This document shows, piece by piece, positions 61,521 through 64,000 of a stretch of 64,000 nucleotides of DNA. A model generated the notes under the pieces. That model saw only the letters and a list, made by a program, of their open reading frames with translations. It had not been told where the DNA came from and ran no database searches. Source of the stretch: Setoptus koraiensis (Eukaryota > Arthropoda); NCBI GenBank assembly GCA_048013815.1, contig CM106585.1, positions 496,001 to 560,000 of the forward strand, given 5' to 3'. A program made the position numbers and the translations under genes. Each line of letters begins with the position of its first letter. The stretch's first letter is position 1.

Positions 61521-64000
61521 TCAGCTGATTGTGAGTGACAATTGTGAGTATGGCAATGGTGCGATATTGGCTGATATTCGAGTTTATATTTGTATGTTAA
61601 TATTTGAGTGTGTTTGTGTGCATTGGCAGGCTATCCATACCGTGTCGTGCAATCACAGCAGCAGCTTGGCCGCACTTGCTGACAATAATTCAATCAAATA
61701 ATCAATTGCTTGCTCGAACCATTGATTACCAGGAATTTGTCCAGTGACTGTTCGAAAGGTGATGCCCTATTCGCTCATGGCAGACATTTTTCCAGCCTCG
61801 AGCCTCCATTATTGTGCATTGTTGTGATGGCGCGTCCATTATCAGCAGCGAAGATGGGCTGCAATCACACGCTATTTGTATTCGCTGCAATCTTTCCATT
61901 ATTGGCTATTTCTGGCTATCATTGCTGTATTCGCTGTTTTTTCGCCCCGTTTTTTTTTCGCTTTTCACAATATCACAACTGAGCATTATGTCATAATCGC
62001 ATAATCAGATAATCACATTGAAGAATTACCCCGCCACCTATGTCTCGCTTGACACACACTCGGCAACACGCTCACAAAGCCATACGCATCCTGTCTGACA
62101 GCATTTGTTTCATCGCAATCGACAACTGTCGTCTAGCCGACTGTCGTATGTTATCTGCCACAATTATCTGCTGCACTCCGTACTTTGGCCAGCCTCACTT
62201 TTTGGGGCCCGCAGCTCGATCTTTGGCCAGCTTGATCTTTCCGGGTTAGGAAGGTTGGATCACACGTTTGTGCAGCTGCCGCTGCTGAAGGCACCACGGG
62301 CCAGCACGAGCAGACAGTTGTCGCCTGCTGGCAAAAGTTGGTGAAAATTAAACTAGACACAACGGCGCTGCCGCCAGTCGCACAATTTCACCTGACACTA
62401 ATCTGAGTAAATGTTATTGATGAACTGCCCTTTGTAATAACTGTAAATGTGAGCATTAACAAAAATTTGAGCGCTCCATATCGAAGCAGTTTGTCTTTTC
62501 ATTTTATTTTATTTTATTTTTTCATTTCATTCATCAGTTCTTTTACTCTCTTCTTTTTCTCTTTGTATGCGCTTTCGTCCACCAATTCGCAAGCACACAA
62601 ACACTAACAGTTGCTCTCTTTAATATTGATCTTTACACGAGAGGCGCCTCTATCTGCCGCTGCCAAAATCTATGGCTTCCTATAGACCATTACGGGCTAG
62701 CAGATGTTACATGAGTAGCGATGTTGCGACATTGCCGAGAATTTTTAGCGCCAGAGTAGCGCCAGAGTTGTCGTCGATACCACTACCGTTATCGAGTTGC
62801 TATCACCAGCAGCACCATTTCACTGATGATGAGAGAGGCACCATGTTCACAGTTGACCACTCATCAATAGAGATTCGATTAGTCAACTGGAATAGGCCCC
62901 TAGTGAGAGATTGATACCACTACAACTTGTAATAAATAATTGGTATGTCCACTAAAGTGTCCATAACTCGCAAAATAATTTTTGTGCAACAAGAGAATGC
63001 ATTTTTGCTGCTGTTGAAAATATTCCGGATGTTTCATGTCTTGAATGTCCCATGAGTCGGTCATGAGTGTCTTGGCTATCGCCAAGCAGGTAGCCAATCG
63101 GCCAATTGATGACACACTCTGACGACTGATAACTCCGATATTGTATCAGTGATATAGTGTCGGAATGGCATTGTTGAAAAAGCCCATGGTGTGTATAGCA
63201 TATTCTTTGGCTTCGCAGCTCGCTTTTGCTCCTATCTGGCAATACCAACAAAAACTAAAACAACAGCAACAACTGATCATCTCTTTGGCACGATTACTCG
63301 ATGGTTGTGGACGAATTCATCATACGCTTTGTGAGGTAAGTGGGCAAGCCATTACAGCCATGTGTAAATATGGACCGGTGGATGTATAGACATTGTGACA
63401 ATTCCGTGTGCATAGACGTAAACAGTTAGCCAGTGATGTGCACCATAGAATCAGACAACATAGAGAAAAGAGGGAGCGTGGGAGTGAGAGAGTGATAACG
63501 AAGAGACATAATAGAGTTAAACTCACATGGGCAAACTCATATCCAGTGTGACTGGATATAAGTTTTGGTCTAAGTGAGTGCACAGGTACACACGGGTGGC
63601 TAGTGAGGAAATGATTTCTTGTCACGTATTTCATCAATTTATTGCAGGTAATAGAATTGAATTTTTATGTTGTGACGCCCTCCACTGCAGCAGCCATGGC
63701 AACAGCAGCAACAGCAGCCAATTCTCAATACGCCAGCCTGGCCAACACGAGAGAGCCCTCATAATAGTTCCGTTCACTAGTAGCCAAAAAGAATTTTTTC
63801 GCCTTGCTTGTCGGAAATTGCAATTTAGTTTCAGACACAAAAGTGAGCAGATCTCGAAATTGATTACTCTTCACACAGCGTGTGACCGTGTCGTCTAAAA
63901 AATCCCTCTCGAATATTTCATTTATTGTCATCAATTAGTGATGCGTTGCAACAAAAACGTGTCCTCACTGGCAGCATCCATGGTCGAAATGAAGGGAAGT
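61521..64000. other. non-coding block to window end
   Basis: Contains a TTTTA-type repeat at 62496-62534 and a 9-bp palindrome ATATCCAGT/ACTGGATAT near 63540-63560. Open frames such as 63578-63898 have no recognisable domain. A gene continuing to the right of the window cannot be excluded. Confidence 0.5.
62496..62534. repeat. TTTTA-type low-complexity repeat
   Basis: Repeated ATTTT units grading into TTTCATTTCATT. Confidence 0.8.

Noticed and set aside
31600-61720. GGTTCGA-like words that could be tRNA B-boxes (for example 31609, 37880, 61713)
   Set aside because: None has the following TCC, a paired T-stem or an A-box at the right distance.

Overview
The window is animal nuclear DNA, most likely from an arthropod. 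The gene set (a CHD7/Kismet remodeller, POMT1, a Na+/K+-ATPase alpha subunit, a hexokinase and a two-chromodomain protein), TACTAAT-like branch points, AATAAA signals and many (CA)n, (GA)n, (CAA)n and (CAG/CAA)n tracts all fit. Very large exons, introns of about 200 bp and several apparently single-exon genes recall small-bodied arthropods such as mites. That last step is inference; I cannot place the species.

Layout: 1-2613 is a contig end with almost no G on the + strand and no recognisable gene. It is followed by exactly 500 N (2614-3113), the usual placeholder for a scaffold gap. 3117-15514 (+) is a kismet/CHD7-class gene in two giant exons around a 224-bp intron (about 4057 residues; the 5' end may be lost in the gap). 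16551-18674 (+) is single-exon POMT1. 18751-19896 (-) is a single-exon gene with two chromodomains, a Ulp1/C48-like cysteine-peptidase signature and a C2H2 finger, an architecture I do not recognise. 20829-24393 (-) is a divergent Na+/K+-ATPase alpha gene; I located its last exon, 190 bp beyond the main exon, from the splice sites and the conserved C-terminus. 24884-26434 (+) is a single-exon hexokinase sharing a 490-bp divergent promoter region with the ATPase.

From 26435 to 64000, about 37.5 kb, I find no convincing conserved protein, tRNA or rRNA. It is a gene desert or a set of very long introns/regulatory DNA, rich in microsatellites, GAGA-type tracts, short palindromes and small tandem repeats. 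One spot at 34.63-34.80 kb looks like a TATA promoter followed by a short signal-peptide-like first exon.

The genes do not form one pathway. They are mainly housekeeping or developmental regulators packed tightly (76 bp between the convergent POMT1 and chromodomain genes). The best candidate for something undescribed is the chromodomain-peptidase-zinc-finger protein. Next are the large insertion inside Kismet chromodomain 2 and the remodelled ATPase: a short M1-M2 extracellular loop and an extra ~90-residue segment in the nucleotide-binding domain.
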